The notes: generated from the sequence alone by a model not told the origin. A DNA stretch of 17,410 bases from DATKZB01 sp035528235 (GCA_035528235.1 DATKZB010000085.1:1-17410), one strand, 5' to 3'; positions 7,058 to 17,336 are shown, counted from the stretch's first letter. Program-made: numbers and translations.

Positions 7058-8374
7058 CTACCCCGCCGGCCGCCTGGCGACACCAACCAGGACGACCAGC
7101 AGCACGCATGCCAGGCCGGCGCACGCGCCGCCCAAGCCGAATGCCACCGCCGGCCCGGCGTACTGGTACAGCAGCCCCAGGAGGAGACTCGCGGGCAGTT
7201 TCGCGATGCCGTCGGCAAAAGCGTACAGCCCGTATGCCGCGCCGCGAACCTCGGGACGCACCAAGTCGGCCACGACGGCCTTCTCCACCCCCTCCGTGAA
7301 CCCGTAGAACAGGCCGTACGCGACGAACAGCGCCCACGCCTGCCAGGCGCTCGTGGCCAGTCCGAAGAGGACGTACACGGCGGCGTAGATGGCCCAGCCG
7401 ATGGCCAGGGACCTCGCGCGGCCGATCTTGTCGGCCACGATGCCGCCCGGCAGGCTGAAAATCATCTTGGCGAGCGACAGAACCAGGAACATGAGCGGCA
7501 ACTGCCACGGGAACGACCAGTTGGTGGCCATGTCGGCCCGCTCAACCTCCGACAGGACGACATCGTACCCCAGGATCTCGCCCGCCCGGACCAGCAGGAA
7601 CATGTCGGACGAGTTGCCCAGGGCAAAAACCAGCAGCGCCACAAGGAAGAGCCAGAACCGCCGGTCGTACCCGGCCCGGAAATCCAGCCCCCCGCCCTTA
7701 CCGGCCGCGCGGGCCTGTTCGCGCACCAGCACGACGACCGCCACCACGGCCAGCGCCGCCGGAATCGCCGCCAACAGGTACATGAACTTGAATACGTCGA
7801 TCGGCTGGTAACCGCCGGTCTCGGCCTTTCCGCCGAAGTACTGGAACAGGTACGCCACCAGCGCCGTGCCGGCCACCAGGCCCACGACCGCCCCGGCGTG
7901 GTCCATCATCCGGTGGAACGAGAAGGCCTTGCCGCGGTTCTCTTCGCTGACGACCGCCGCGATGAGGGCGTCGCGCGGGGCCGTGCGGATGCCCTTGCCG
8001 ACCCGCTCGACGCCCAGCAGACCCAGCACCTGCCACGGGGCGCCGGCCAGGGCGAGGACCGGCTTGACGACGGTCGAGATGCCGTAGCCGATGGCGACGA
8101 GGGCCTTGCGCTTGCCCAGGCGATCCGAGAACCAACCGCTTGCGAGTTTCAGCAGGCTCGAGAGGCTCTCGCGGAACCCTTCGACGATACCGACCCACAC
8201 CGCCCCGCCACCCAGCAGGGCGAAGTAGAACGGGATCGTCCACATGATCATCTCGCTGGAGGCGTCGGTCAGCAGCGACACGATGCCCAGCACCAGGACG
8301 TTGCGCGGCACAGAGGCCTTCATCTGGCGCCAGAAACCTTTTGCGGGCCTTGCCGCCTTCTCAGGGTCACCCAT
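7058..8374 (-). CDS. Major facilitator superfamily transporter
   Basis: Predicted 438-residue inner-membrane transporter with about 11-12 hydrophobic segments in two halves. The loop after TM2 has the MFS motif-A form GWFSDRLGKRK (80-90), and the equivalent loop of the second half reads GGIVADKIGRARS. ERVGKGIRTAPRDALIA (123-139) is typical of a bacterial MFS subgroup with LTDASSEM near the N-terminus (36-42). The substrate cannot be told from the sequence; drug, sugar or metabolite efflux are all possible. ATG 8374 is preceded by AGGTGAAGG. A REP-like hairpin begins 21 nt upstream of the start, within the probable leader. The gene is downstream of the RAYT gene on the same strand. Confidence 0.92.
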   Translation of the reverse strand: MGDPEKAARPAKGFWRQMKASVPRNVLVLGIVSLLTDASSEMIMWTIPFYFALLGGGAVWVGIVEGFRESLSSLLKLASGWFSDRLGKRKALVAIGYGISTVVKPVLALAGAPWQVLGLLGVERVGKGIRTAPRDALIAAVVSEENRGKAFSFHRMMDHAGAVVGLVAGTALVAYLFQYFGGKAETGGYQPIDVFKFMYLLAAIPAALAVVAVVVLVREQARAAGKGGGLDFRAGYDRRFWLFLVALLVFALGNSSDMFLLVRAGEILGYDVVLSEVERADMATNWSFPWQLPLMFLVLSLAKMIFSLPGGIVADKIGRARSLAIGWAIYAAVYVLFGLATSAWQAWALFVAYGLFYGFTEGVEKAVVADLVRPEVRGAAYGLYAFADGIAKLPASLLLGLLYQYAGPAVAFGLGGACAGLACVLLVVLVGVARRPAG

Positions 8375-8394
8375 CGGCCTTCACCTCGTGCTTT

Positions 8395-8522
8395 GCGCGG
8401 CGGGTCCCCGCACCCGCCACGTAACCTCAACCACCCAGCGCCAATCGCGCTTGTGCGTGGCGGGTCCCCGCACCCGCCACGCCCAATCCGTGTTGCCCCG
8501 CCACATGTCCCACCCGCCACGC
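8395..8522. repeat. REP-like hairpins, left flank of the RAYT gene
   Basis: Two hairpins 60 nt apart plus a half copy. The first (8396-8421) has arms CGCGGCGGGT / ACCCGCCACG with one mismatch; the second (8455-8482) has perfect 11-bp arms GCGTGGCGGGT / ACCCGCCACGC. Both have loop CCCCGC. A third right arm (8512-8522) lacks its left partner. The segment joining unit 2 to the half copy, CCAATCCGTGTTGCCCC, also occurs with small changes in the right-flank array. The repeats occupy the gap between the RAYT stop and the MFS start. Confidence 0.85.
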
Positions 8523-8531
8523 ACTGCACCC

Positions 8532-9002
8532 CTACCATTGCATGTCCACTTCCATAGCCACGGGCGTCAGCCCCGCGTAGTTCCGGGCGCTGGACCAGAA
8601 GTAGTCCTCCGGCCGACGGACCAGCCCCACTCGCACAGGATTATTGTGAATGTACTGGCTGACTTCCCGCATTTCCACCGCGTGAGTGACGGCATTATCG
8701 CCGAACCGGCGTTCCCAGAGCCGACCATGGTCCGGCACTCTCAATTGCCGGAAGACCAGTTTCTTGAAGTCGCGAACGACGTTACTGAGTCCGACGCCGG
8801 TTTCGGAGGCGATCAGATGCACATGATTGCCCATAGCGGCGTAGGCGTGGAGATGCCAATCTCCCCGCGCGCGGTAGAAGGCCAGAGCGTCAACAACTGC
8901 CCGCTTGGCTTCCTCAGAAGCAAACGCAAGGCTGCCGTCGGCGGTGCGCGTGGTAAGGTGGTAGAAATGCCCAGGCTCGAAGTAGTGCTTCGCGCGAGGC
9001 AC
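8532..9002 (-). CDS. REP-associated tyrosine transposase (RAYT, Y1/HUH family)
   Basis: Predicted 156-residue single-domain transposase of the TnpA_REP / Transposase_17 type. These enzymes cut and join single-stranded REP hairpins using a metal-binding HUH motif and one catalytic Tyr. Visible hallmarks: YHLTTRT (14-20), AMGNHVHLI with HUH at H60-V-H62, LWERRFGDN (95-103), and the helix QYIHNNPVRVGLV with the probable nucleophile Y117, then YFWSSARNY. The gene appears intact. The start is GTG at 9002, with CAGGAG (9009-9014) 6 nt upstream. The reading frame stays open to 9185, but that extension only translates the flanking hairpin array. It lies between hairpin arrays of one family, the expected arrangement for a REPtron. 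No accessory protein is present. Confidence 0.92.
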   Translation of the reverse strand: MPRAKHYFEPGHFYHLTTRTADGSLAFASEEAKRAVVDALAFYRARGDWHLHAYAAMGNHVHLIASETGVGLSNVVRDFKKLVFRQLRVPDHGRLWERRFGDNAVTHAVEMREVSQYIHNNPVRVGLVRRPEDYFWSSARNYAGLTPVAMEVDMQW

Positions 9003-9033
9003 GGGATGCTCCTGGCTTCGGCAGGCACCTGGG

Positions 9034-9210
9034 GCGTGGCGGGTACGGGGACCCGCCACGCACAACCCGTCTTGGCCCGCCGCGCAACCGAATCCGCGTG
9101 GCGGGTACGGGGACCCGCCACGCACAATCCGTCTTGGCCCGCCGCGCAACCGAATCCGCGTGGCGGGTACGGGGACCCGACGCACGATCTATCTAGACCC
9201 GCCGTGCAAA
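9034..9210. repeat. 62-bp tandem REP-like array, right flank of the RAYT gene
   Basis: Three units begin at 9034, 9096 and 9158, a period of 62. Units 1 and 2 differ at a single base (C 9066 versus T 9128); unit 3 is partial and diverged. Each begins with a hairpin with 11-bp arms GCGTGGCGGGT / ACCCGCCACGC and loop ACGGGG; in unit 3 the right arm has lost two bases. The linker holds CAATCCGTCTTGGCCC and a CCCGCCGCGC arm that can pair with the GCGTGGCGGG of the next unit. It starts 32 nt upstream of the RAYT start codon. Confidence 0.9.
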
Positions 9211-9217
9211 GCCCTCA

Positions 9218-9280
9218 CGGCGGCCAAGGCCGCCGGCTAACCCCGCGATTGGGGCGGCGAGTCCAGCCGCCGGCTAACCC
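9218..9280 (-). repeat. Two GTTAGC-headed REP-like hairpins downstream of nadE
   Basis: Read on the minus strand, each copy has GGGTTAGCCGGCGGC (plus-strand 9266-9280 and 9229-9243, a 15-nt direct repeat 37 nt apart) followed by a pairing arm. Hairpin 9253-9271 has 6-bp arms and a 7-nt loop; hairpin 9218-9235 has 8-bp arms CGGCGGCC / GGCCGCCG around AA. A short conserved head before a GC palindrome is the classic REP layout. They follow the nadE stop by 13 nt and may also act as its terminator. Confidence 0.65.
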
Positions 9281-9292
9281 ACGGCCGCCACG

Positions 9293-10954
9293 TCACGCGT
9301 GTCGGCCCGGTTCATACCGCTGGGCGATGGGCATGCGGCGGCCGAAGCCGAAGGCGCGGCCGGTGACCTTCAGGACGGGCGCGGCCTGTTTGCGTTTGTA
9401 TTCGTTCCGGTCGACCAGGCGGATGACCTGGGAGACGGTGGCAGCGTCGAACCCGGCCGCCACAATCTCCTCGTGCGATTTCTCGTCGCGGACGTACAGG
9501 TCGAGGATGCCGTCGAGCACGTCGTACGGCGGCAGCGAGTCCTGGTCGGTCTGGTCGGGCCGCAGTTCGGCCGACGGCGGCTTGGTGAGCACGCGCTCGG
9601 GAATCGGCCGCCTCGGGTCCACGGCGTTGATATGCCTCGCGAGGCGGTAGACGAGCGTCTTGGGCACGTCGCCGATGGCCGCCAGGCCGCCCGCCATGTC
9701 GCCGTAGAGCGTGCAGTACCCCACGCTGACCTCGCTCTTGTTGCCGGTCGAGAGCACCAGGTACCCGAACTTGTTCGAGAGGCCCATCAGGATCGTGCCG
9801 CGCACCCGCGCCTGGATGTTCTCTTCCGCGATGTCGGGCTCGCGGCCGACAAAGGCCGGGGCCAGCGCCTGCTCGAAGGCCGAGTGCGGGCCGTCGATGG
9901 GGATCGTCAGGAACCGGATGCCGAGGTTCCGGGCCAGTGCCTGGGCGTCCTCGAGGCTGTGCGCGCTCGAGTACCGGCTCGGCATAGCGACGCCAACCAC
10001 GTTGCGGGCGCCGACGGCCTCGGCGGCCAGGTACGCCACGAGGGTCGAATCGACGCCGCCCGACAGACCCAGCACGGCCTCGCGGAAGCCGACCTTGACC
10101 ATGTAGTCGCGCAGACCCAGCACGAGCGCGCGGCGGAGGGCCTCGACGTCGGCCGGCAGGTCCGCCAGGTCGGCGGCCGCCGCGCCGTCCGACAGGTCCA
10201 CCAGCCGCAGGTCCTCCTCGAACGCCTCGAGTTGGGCGACGACGCGGCCGGCGGCGTTCATCGCGAAACTGGCGCCGTCGAAGATCAACTCGTCGTTGCC
10301 GCCCACCTGGTTCACGTACACGACGGGCCGCCGGTACCGCAGCGCCTGGGCCCGGACGAGTTCCTCGCGCCGGCAGAACTTGCCCATGACGAACGGCGAG
10401 GCCGACAGGTTGATGAGGACGTCGGCCCCGGCCTCCACGAGGTCGGCGATGGGGTTACCGTGATACAGCCGCGCGGCCGGGCTGGCCGAGTCCTGCGTCC
10501 AGATGTCCTCGCAGATCGACAGACCCAGCCGCATGCCGTCCCACTCGACCACGGCGGGCCCGGCGCCGGGCTCGAAGTACCGTCGCTCGTCGAAGACGTC
10601 GTACGTGGGCAGGAGGGTCTTGTGTTTTCTGGCCACGATGCGGCCATCGGCGATAAGGGCGGCGGAGTTGCGCAGGGGCAGGCCGCGGTCGCCGGTCGTC
10701 CGGTCGGCATAGCCGACGACCAGGGCGGCGGGGCCGACCTCGCCGACGAGGCGCTCGAGCGCCGCCAGGTTGTCGGCGATGAACTGCGGTTTCAGGAGCA
10801 GGTCCCGCGGCGGATACCCGAGCAGCGAGAGTTCCGGCGTAACGACCAGCCGCGCACCCAGGCCGACGGCCCGCGCGTAGGCGTCGAGGATGCGGCGGGC
10901 GTTGCCGTCGATGTCGCCGACGGTCGGGTTCAGTTGGGCCAGGGCGATCTTCAT
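9293..10954 (-). CDS. nadE: Glutamine-dependent NAD+ synthetase
   Basis: Predicted 553-residue two-domain cytoplasmic enzyme catalysing the last step of NAD+ synthesis: ATP-dependent amidation of nicotinic acid adenine dinucleotide with ammonia from glutamine. The N-terminal nitrilase-type glutaminase domain (1 to about 255) has the triad E41 (TPELSLLGYP), K112 (RKHKTLLPTYDVFDE) and C148 (LSICEDIW). The C-terminal synthetase domain has the ATP PP-loop SGGVDS (298-303), then the STGNKSE motif and a KPPSAELRPDQTDQD segment. MKIALAQLNP is the usual family start, so ATG 10954 is taken; ATG 10963 is equally possible, and neither has a clear Shine-Dalgarno. It is transcribed divergently from gyrA across a gap of about 200 bp. 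Confidence 0.96.
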   Translation of the reverse strand: MKIALAQLNPTVGDIDGNARRILDAYARAVGLGARLVVTPELSLLGYPPRDLLLKPQFIADNLAALERLVGEVGPAALVVGYADRTTGDRGLPLRNSAALIADGRIVARKHKTLLPTYDVFDERRYFEPGAGPAVVEWDGMRLGLSICEDIWTQDSASPAARLYHGNPIADLVEAGADVLINLSASPFVMGKFCRREELVRAQALRYRRPVVYVNQVGGNDELIFDGASFAMNAAGRVVAQLEAFEEDLRLVDLSDGAAAADLADLPADVEALRRALVLGLRDYMVKVGFREAVLGLSGGVDSTLVAYLAAEAVGARNVVGVAMPSRYSSAHSLEDAQALARNLGIRFLTIPIDGPHSAFEQALAPAFVGREPDIAEENIQARVRGTILMGLSNKFGYLVLSTGNKSEVSVGYCTLYGDMAGGLAAIGDVPKTLVYRLARHINAVDPRRPIPERVLTKPPSAELRPDQTDQDSLPPYDVLDGILDLYVRDEKSHEEIVAAGFDAATVSQVIRLVDRNEYKRKQAAPVLKVTGRAFGFGRRMPIAQRYEPGRHA

Positions 10955-11041
10955 GGTCGCCATGCTAACGGGCGGGCCGCGCAGCGTCAACGGCGCGGGT
11001 GGCGGGATCGGTTTGAGAGGCTTTTTCGGGGCCAATTTTCG

Positions 11042-11073
11042 TTGCTAAAATCGCTGCGTTCGACTACGATAAT
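11042..11073 (+). promoter_or_regulatory. Candidate sigma-70-type promoter for gyrA
   Basis: TTGCTA (11042-11047) and TACGAT (11065-11070) are separated by 17 nt, and the overlapping GATAAT (11068-11073) offers an alternative -10. They lie in the one clearly AT-richer stretch (about 11030-11080) of the nadE-gyrA gap. A start near 11078 would give a leader of about 85 nt. Each hexamer matches consensus at 4 of 6 positions, so this is tentative. Confidence 0.4.
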
Positions 11074-11162
11074 AGGTGCGTGGGCGGGTGCCGCCAGTTG
11101 CCTGTAAGTGCTTCCGAATAAATGAGTTACGGCGCCCCTGCTCCACCGGAGGGTCTCCCTCA

Positions 11163-13718
<2,556 letters not shown>

Positions 13719-13759
13719 CCCGAGAGCGTTGCGGCACCGGCGCGGCGGTCGCCCCTTCG

Positions 13760-13773
13760 GCCTTTCGAAAGGC
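13760..13773. promoter_or_regulatory. Palindrome overlapping the ribosome-binding site of the next gene
   Basis: GCCTTTCGAAAGGC is a perfect 14-bp palindrome. Its right half includes the likely Shine-Dalgarno AAAGG (13768-13772), 9 nt before ATG 13782. In RNA it can form a 5-bp stem with a TCGA loop that would hide the site. Alternatively it is a DNA operator, or chance. It lies in the 63-nt gyrA-downstream gap. Confidence 0.35.
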
Positions 13774-13781
13774 GAGACCCG

Positions 13782-16055
13782 ATGCGCGTGCTCCCCATCC
13801 TTCTTGTGGCCGTCACCGCCGTGGCCGGCGTCGCCGTTGCCCAGGAGAAGCCGCCAGACGCCACGCCCGTCCCCGGGGGCTTTGTCCGCCAGGTCAAGGT
13901 CATTGCCGACCAGGCCCCCGACTGCTCGCCGCTCCGCAGCATCATCGAGACGATCACGCGCGGCTGCAAGACGAACGACCAGAAGGCCGTCGCCATCTAC
14001 AACTTCATGCGGCTGGCGCATTACCATCACGCCTACCCGAACGAGGCCGGCGGCATCAGCGCCCACAAGCTCATCAACGTCTACGGATGGAGCCTCTGCG
14101 GCGGCCTGCACACCGTCGAGGCCGCCCTGTGGCGCGAGGCCGGCTGGCCCTGGCGATACGTCGGCTGGTCCGGACACACCACCGTCGAGGCCCAGTACGA
14201 CGGCCGGTGGCACTACCTGGACACCTTCCTGAAGTTCTACCTCTGGATACCCGACGCCAACGCCCCCGGCGGCCGGACCATCGCCGCCCAGAGCGACATC
14301 AAGGCCAACCCCGCCCTCATCACCGACGGCCTCGTTCTCGACGACGCCCGCAAGGTCTGGTACCACAAGGACAACCGGTTCGAGGTCGTCGACGGCAAGG
14401 CCAACTGGACCGCCCCGGCCTTTCTGATCTGCGGCGACGAGCCGCCGGGGATCATCAGCGGCGTGAGGAGCGGCAAGAACGCCGGCAACCCCACCGGGTG
14501 GGCCGCCATCATATTCGACGACCCCGGCTACTCGACCGACGTCGACCTGGCCCCGGGCAGCCGCCTGACGCTGACGTGGCAGGCCGTCGAAGGCGCCCAC
14601 TGGTTCAGCGGCAAAGACAAGCCGCCCCACCATTCCTGCGGCGACAAGGACTACCGCAACTCGCCCGACATCGGCCCCATCCTCGAACCCTACGCCGCCG
14701 GCGGCGGCAAGACCCGCACGTTCGCCAGCGGCACGCTGCTGATTGAGCCCCACCTGGCCGACGCGTCGCTGCTCGGGTCGTTCGCCGCCGTCGAGAACGC
14801 CCGGCAGGACGGCGGACGCCTCGTCCCCGCCCAGGCCGGCAAGCCCGCCTCCGTCACGCTCCTTGTGGCCTCGCCCTACGTCATGACGAAGGCGACCGGC
14901 GCCGCCCGGGGCGCCGAGAAGGCCGAGGTCTCCGTCGACGACGGCAAGACGTTCGCCCCCGTCGACCTCAAGGACTTCAGCCAGGCGGTGCGCGGCACGT
15001 ACCGGTGCCTGGTGCGGTTGACGTTCGCGTCGGCCCTGGAATCGCTCCGGCTCGAGGTCACCGTCCAGCACAACCGCTGCGCCCTGCCGTACCTGGCTCC
15101 CGGCAAGAACAAGGTTACCGTCTCGGTGGCCGACCCCAAGGCCCTCGGCGACGCCAAACTCGCGGTGGCCTACGTCTACTGCCTGGGCAGCCGCAGCAAG
15201 TCCTACGAGGACCTCTGCGACGCCGGCGCCGAGGTGGCCCGGGCCCACCATGCCACCTGGGACGACCGCCCGATTGCCGTGGTGAAGACCTTTGCAGCCA
15301 AGGACCTGCCGGCCACGTTCGAGATTGACGTGCCCACGCCCAAGGACAAGTACCCGGTGTACCCGCGGATGGTCTCCCTGACACGGGTGGTGCTGCCGGC
15401 GGGGGCGGCGCCCTTCGCCATCCCCGAGAACGTGGCGGCCAAGCCAAAGGTGCGGCCCGGCGACGAACTCAAGACGCTGCCCGACCCCTTCCTCATCGGC
15501 ACCACCGTGCCGCCCGCGCGGGCAGCCCGGCCGACGGCCAAGCGGTCCATCCCCCTGCGGGCCGGACACGTGGTCTCGATGAAAGGCGAGGTGTTCCCCA
15601 GCCACTTCCTCAAGTGGCTCAAGGATTCGAGCGACGCGTGGGTCCTGCTCATCGGCGGCGACCTGAAAGACCTGCCGCCCGCCCGCGACATCGCCTCCGC
15701 GAACCTCGTGCTGACGGTCGTGCGCGGCCACGAGCAGGCGCCGACCAAGGTGGCGGCCGTCGCGCTGTCGGCCCCGTTCGAGGCCGGCAAACCCTACGAC
15801 TTCAAGAACCTGGGCGACGTGCTCGGCACGGCCGTCGTGCCGCCGACCCCCCAGGGACAGGACTTCAGTCCGCCCCGGGAGTTCCGGCTCGACGTGACGC
15901 GCGCCGTCAAGCAGGTGGCCGGCGGGAAGACGTTCCACGGCTTCGCCGTCCGGACCGTGCCCGACCGGGGCGTCGACGAGGGCTGGACCGTCCGCATCGA
16001 CGTGCCGCGCGACCTGGTGCCGCGACTCGAACTGGACGTCTCAACCGGACCGTGA
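13782..16055 (+). CDS. Secreted transglutaminase-like (papain-fold) protein
   Basis: Predicted 757-residue exported protein. Signal peptide 1-20 ends in AVA-QE. The transglutaminase-like core lies at about 50-165: the Cys in GWSLCGGLHTVEAAL (C106), the His in GWSGHTTVEA (H132) and the Asp in WHYLDTF (D147) give the Cys-His-Asp triad in canonical order, so it may act as a peptidase or acyltransferase outside the cytoplasm. Roughly 590 more residues follow: beta-rich segments that look like immunoglobulin or carbohydrate-binding modules (for example KAEVSVDDGKTFAPVDL, near 380-400) and a C-terminal part with strand-rich text to the end. The substrate is unknown. ATG 13782 has AAAGG at 9 nt, inside a palindrome. 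The M14 peptidase gene follows after 60 nt, suggesting a two-gene unit. Confidence 0.88.
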   Translation: MRVLPILLVAVTAVAGVAVAQEKPPDATPVPGGFVRQVKVIADQAPDCSPLRSIIETITRGCKTNDQKAVAIYNFMRLAHYHHAYPNEAGGISAHKLINVYGWSLCGGLHTVEAALWREAGWPWRYVGWSGHTTVEAQYDGRWHYLDTFLKFYLWIPDANAPGGRTIAAQSDIKANPALITDGLVLDDARKVWYHKDNRFEVVDGKANWTAPAFLICGDEPPGIISGVRSGKNAGNPTGWAAIIFDDPGYSTDVDLAPGSRLTLTWQAVEGAHWFSGKDKPPHHSCGDKDYRNSPDIGPILEPYAAGGGKTRTFASGTLLIEPHLADASLLGSFAAVENARQDGGRLVPAQAGKPASVTLLVASPYVMTKATGAARGAEKAEVSVDDGKTFAPVDLKDFSQAVRGTYRCLVRLTFASALESLRLEVTVQHNRCALPYLAPGKNKVTVSVADPKALGDAKLAVAYVYCLGSRSKSYEDLCDAGAEVARAHHATWDDRPIAVVKTFAAKDLPATFEIDVPTPKDKYPVYPRMVSLTRVVLPAGAAPFAIPENVAAKPKVRPGDELKTLPDPFLIGTTVPPARAARPTAKRSIPLRAGHVVSMKGEVFPSHFLKWLKDSSDAWVLLIGGDLKDLPPARDIASANLVLTVVRGHEQAPTKVAAVALSAPFEAGKPYDFKNLGDVLGTAVVPPTPQGQDFSPPREFRLDVTRAVKQVAGGKTFHGFAVRTVPDRGVDEGWTVRIDVPRDLVPRLELDVSTGP

Positions 16056-16115
16056 TTCGCCCGGCCGCCCGACGGCGCCGGCGGTTTCCGCTGCACCGCA
16101 CCAAGAGGACGCCAC

Positions 16116-17336
16116 TTGCGACTCGCTTGGAACACGCTCCTCGCCGTCGCCACGCTCGCCGCAGCCGCCGTGGGCGCGGTCGCTGCCGAGCCGACGCTTG
16201 CCGCTGACGCCGACTTCCCGGGCGGGTCGGTCCACGTCATCGCCATCGACCAGGCCGGACGCCTGCTGAGCATTCAGCCGGCCGACCACCCGGGGCGCGG
16301 GTGGCGGTGCTGGTGGTACCTCAAGGTAACGGGCATCCGGCCCGGCGAGACGCTCAGGCTGCGGGTGGTCGGCGACGGATTCGCCCTGCCGGAGCGTGCG
16401 GTGTTCAGCCTGGACGGCCGCACGTGGAACCAGACGCCCCCCGGCAAGCGCCAGAAGGGCGCCATCGAGTACGCCGTCCGGGTCGACGCCCGGGAGGCCT
16501 GGTTCGCCTGGGGGCCGCCCTACCTGCCATCGCACGCCGCCAACCTCATCGCCGGGGCCGAGTCGGCGTGCCCGCGTGCCAAGGGGTTCGAACTGTGCCG
16601 GACCCGCGAGGGGCGGCCGGTGCCGGCGCTGCGCCTGGCGCCGCCCGAATCGGCCGGCGTGGATGCGCCCGGGGTGTGGGTCCAGGCCCGGCAGCACGCC
16701 TGGGAATCCGGCGGCAGTTGGGTGTGCCACGGGTTCGTCGAGTGGCTCGTCTCGTCGGACCCCGCGGCCAAGACGCTGCGCCGCCGCGCCCGCGTCACCG
16801 TGGTGCCCATCATGGACGTCGATGGCGTGGTCCTTGGCGCGGGCGGCAAGGGCCAGGACCCCCACGACCACAACCGCGACTGGAACAGCCGGCCGCACTG
16901 GCCAGGCGTCGCCGCCGCCCAGAAAGGCGTCCTCGAAATGGACGCCGGGGGACGCTTGGCGGTGTTCGTGGACCTCCACAACCCCGGCCCGGGCGACCAC
17001 GAGGTCTTCTTCTACACCCCGCCGCGCGACCGGCTCGGCGACGCCCGCCGGGCCAAGAGCGACGCCTTCTTCCTGGCCGCCCGCGGCCAGATGACCGGCC
17101 CCCTCGCCTTCAAGGGCCTGACCAAGGAAAGCGGGGCGGCCTACTCCCCCCAGTGGCAGACCATGAGCAAAAACTGGGTCAACGCCCACACCGGCGACGG
17201 CACCGTCGCCGTCACCCTCGAGACGCCCTGGAACGCGCCCCACAGCACGCAGGAAGGTTACCGGCAGGTCGGCCGGCAACTGGGCCTGGCCATCGCGCGC
17301 TACCTGGAGCGGCCGCCCGTCGGGCGGGCCCGGTGA
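16116..17336 (+). CDS. Secreted M14 zinc carboxypeptidase, cytosolic-carboxypeptidase-like
   Basis: Predicted 406-residue exported metallopeptidase. A signal peptide (about 1-24) ends at AVAA-EP. An N-terminal beta-sandwich (about 30-145; WWYLKVTGIRPGETLRLRV, FSLDGRTWNQTPP, WFAWGPPYLPSH) matches the N-domain that precedes the catalytic domain in the CCP/AGBL branch of M14. In the catalytic domain, zinc ligands are H194 and E197 (RQHAWESGGSW) and H288 (VDLHNPG); HNRDW (252-256) supplies a substrate-binding Arg; the catalytic Glu is E369 (VTLETPWN). All are present, so it should be active and release C-terminal residues; the substrate is unknown. The start is TTG 16116, with AGAGGA (16104-16109) 6 nt upstream. 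A cytoplasmic-type family carrying a signal peptide is notable. Confidence 0.9.
   Translation: MRLAWNTLLAVATLAAAAVGAVAAEPTLAADADFPGGSVHVIAIDQAGRLLSIQPADHPGRGWRCWWYLKVTGIRPGETLRLRVVGDGFALPERAVFSLDGRTWNQTPPGKRQKGAIEYAVRVDAREAWFAWGPPYLPSHAANLIAGAESACPRAKGFELCRTREGRPVPALRLAPPESAGVDAPGVWVQARQHAWESGGSWVCHGFVEWLVSSDPAAKTLRRRARVTVVPIMDVDGVVLGAGGKGQDPHDHNRDWNSRPHWPGVAAAQKGVLEMDAGGRLAVFVDLHNPGPGDHEVFFYTPPRDRLGDARRAKSDAFFLAARGQMTGPLAFKGLTKESGAAYSPQWQTMSKNWVNAHTGDGTVAVTLETPWNAPHSTQEGYRQVGRQLGLAIARYLERPPVGRAR

Noticed and set aside
6866..8557. A 563-codon open frame on the plus strand opposite the MFS gene
   Set aside because: The minus-strand MFS transporter has proper membrane segments and motifs. The plus-strand frame is Q/R/H/P-rich and runs into the repeats.
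8532..9002. Classical IS200/IS605 element
   Set aside because: The protein has RAYT-type segments rather than IS200-type TnpA, there is no tnpB, and the flanks are repeated REP-like hairpins rather than single left and right ends.
9003..9185. N-terminal extension of the RAYT reading frame
   Set aside because: It translates the hairpin array itself (repeated GGSPYPPR- and AGPRTRHA-like peptides). The GTG at 9002 has an ideal ribosome-binding site and fits the family start.
9034..9210. Possible CRISPR array
   Set aside because: The period is regular (62 bp), but the segments between palindromes are nearly identical rather than unique spacers, there are only three units, and no cas genes are present.
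11076..11162. Upstream ATG for gyrA
   Set aside because: It adds 29 residues absent from GyrA proteins and lies just after the candidate promoter; GTG 11163 has GGAGGG at the right spacing.
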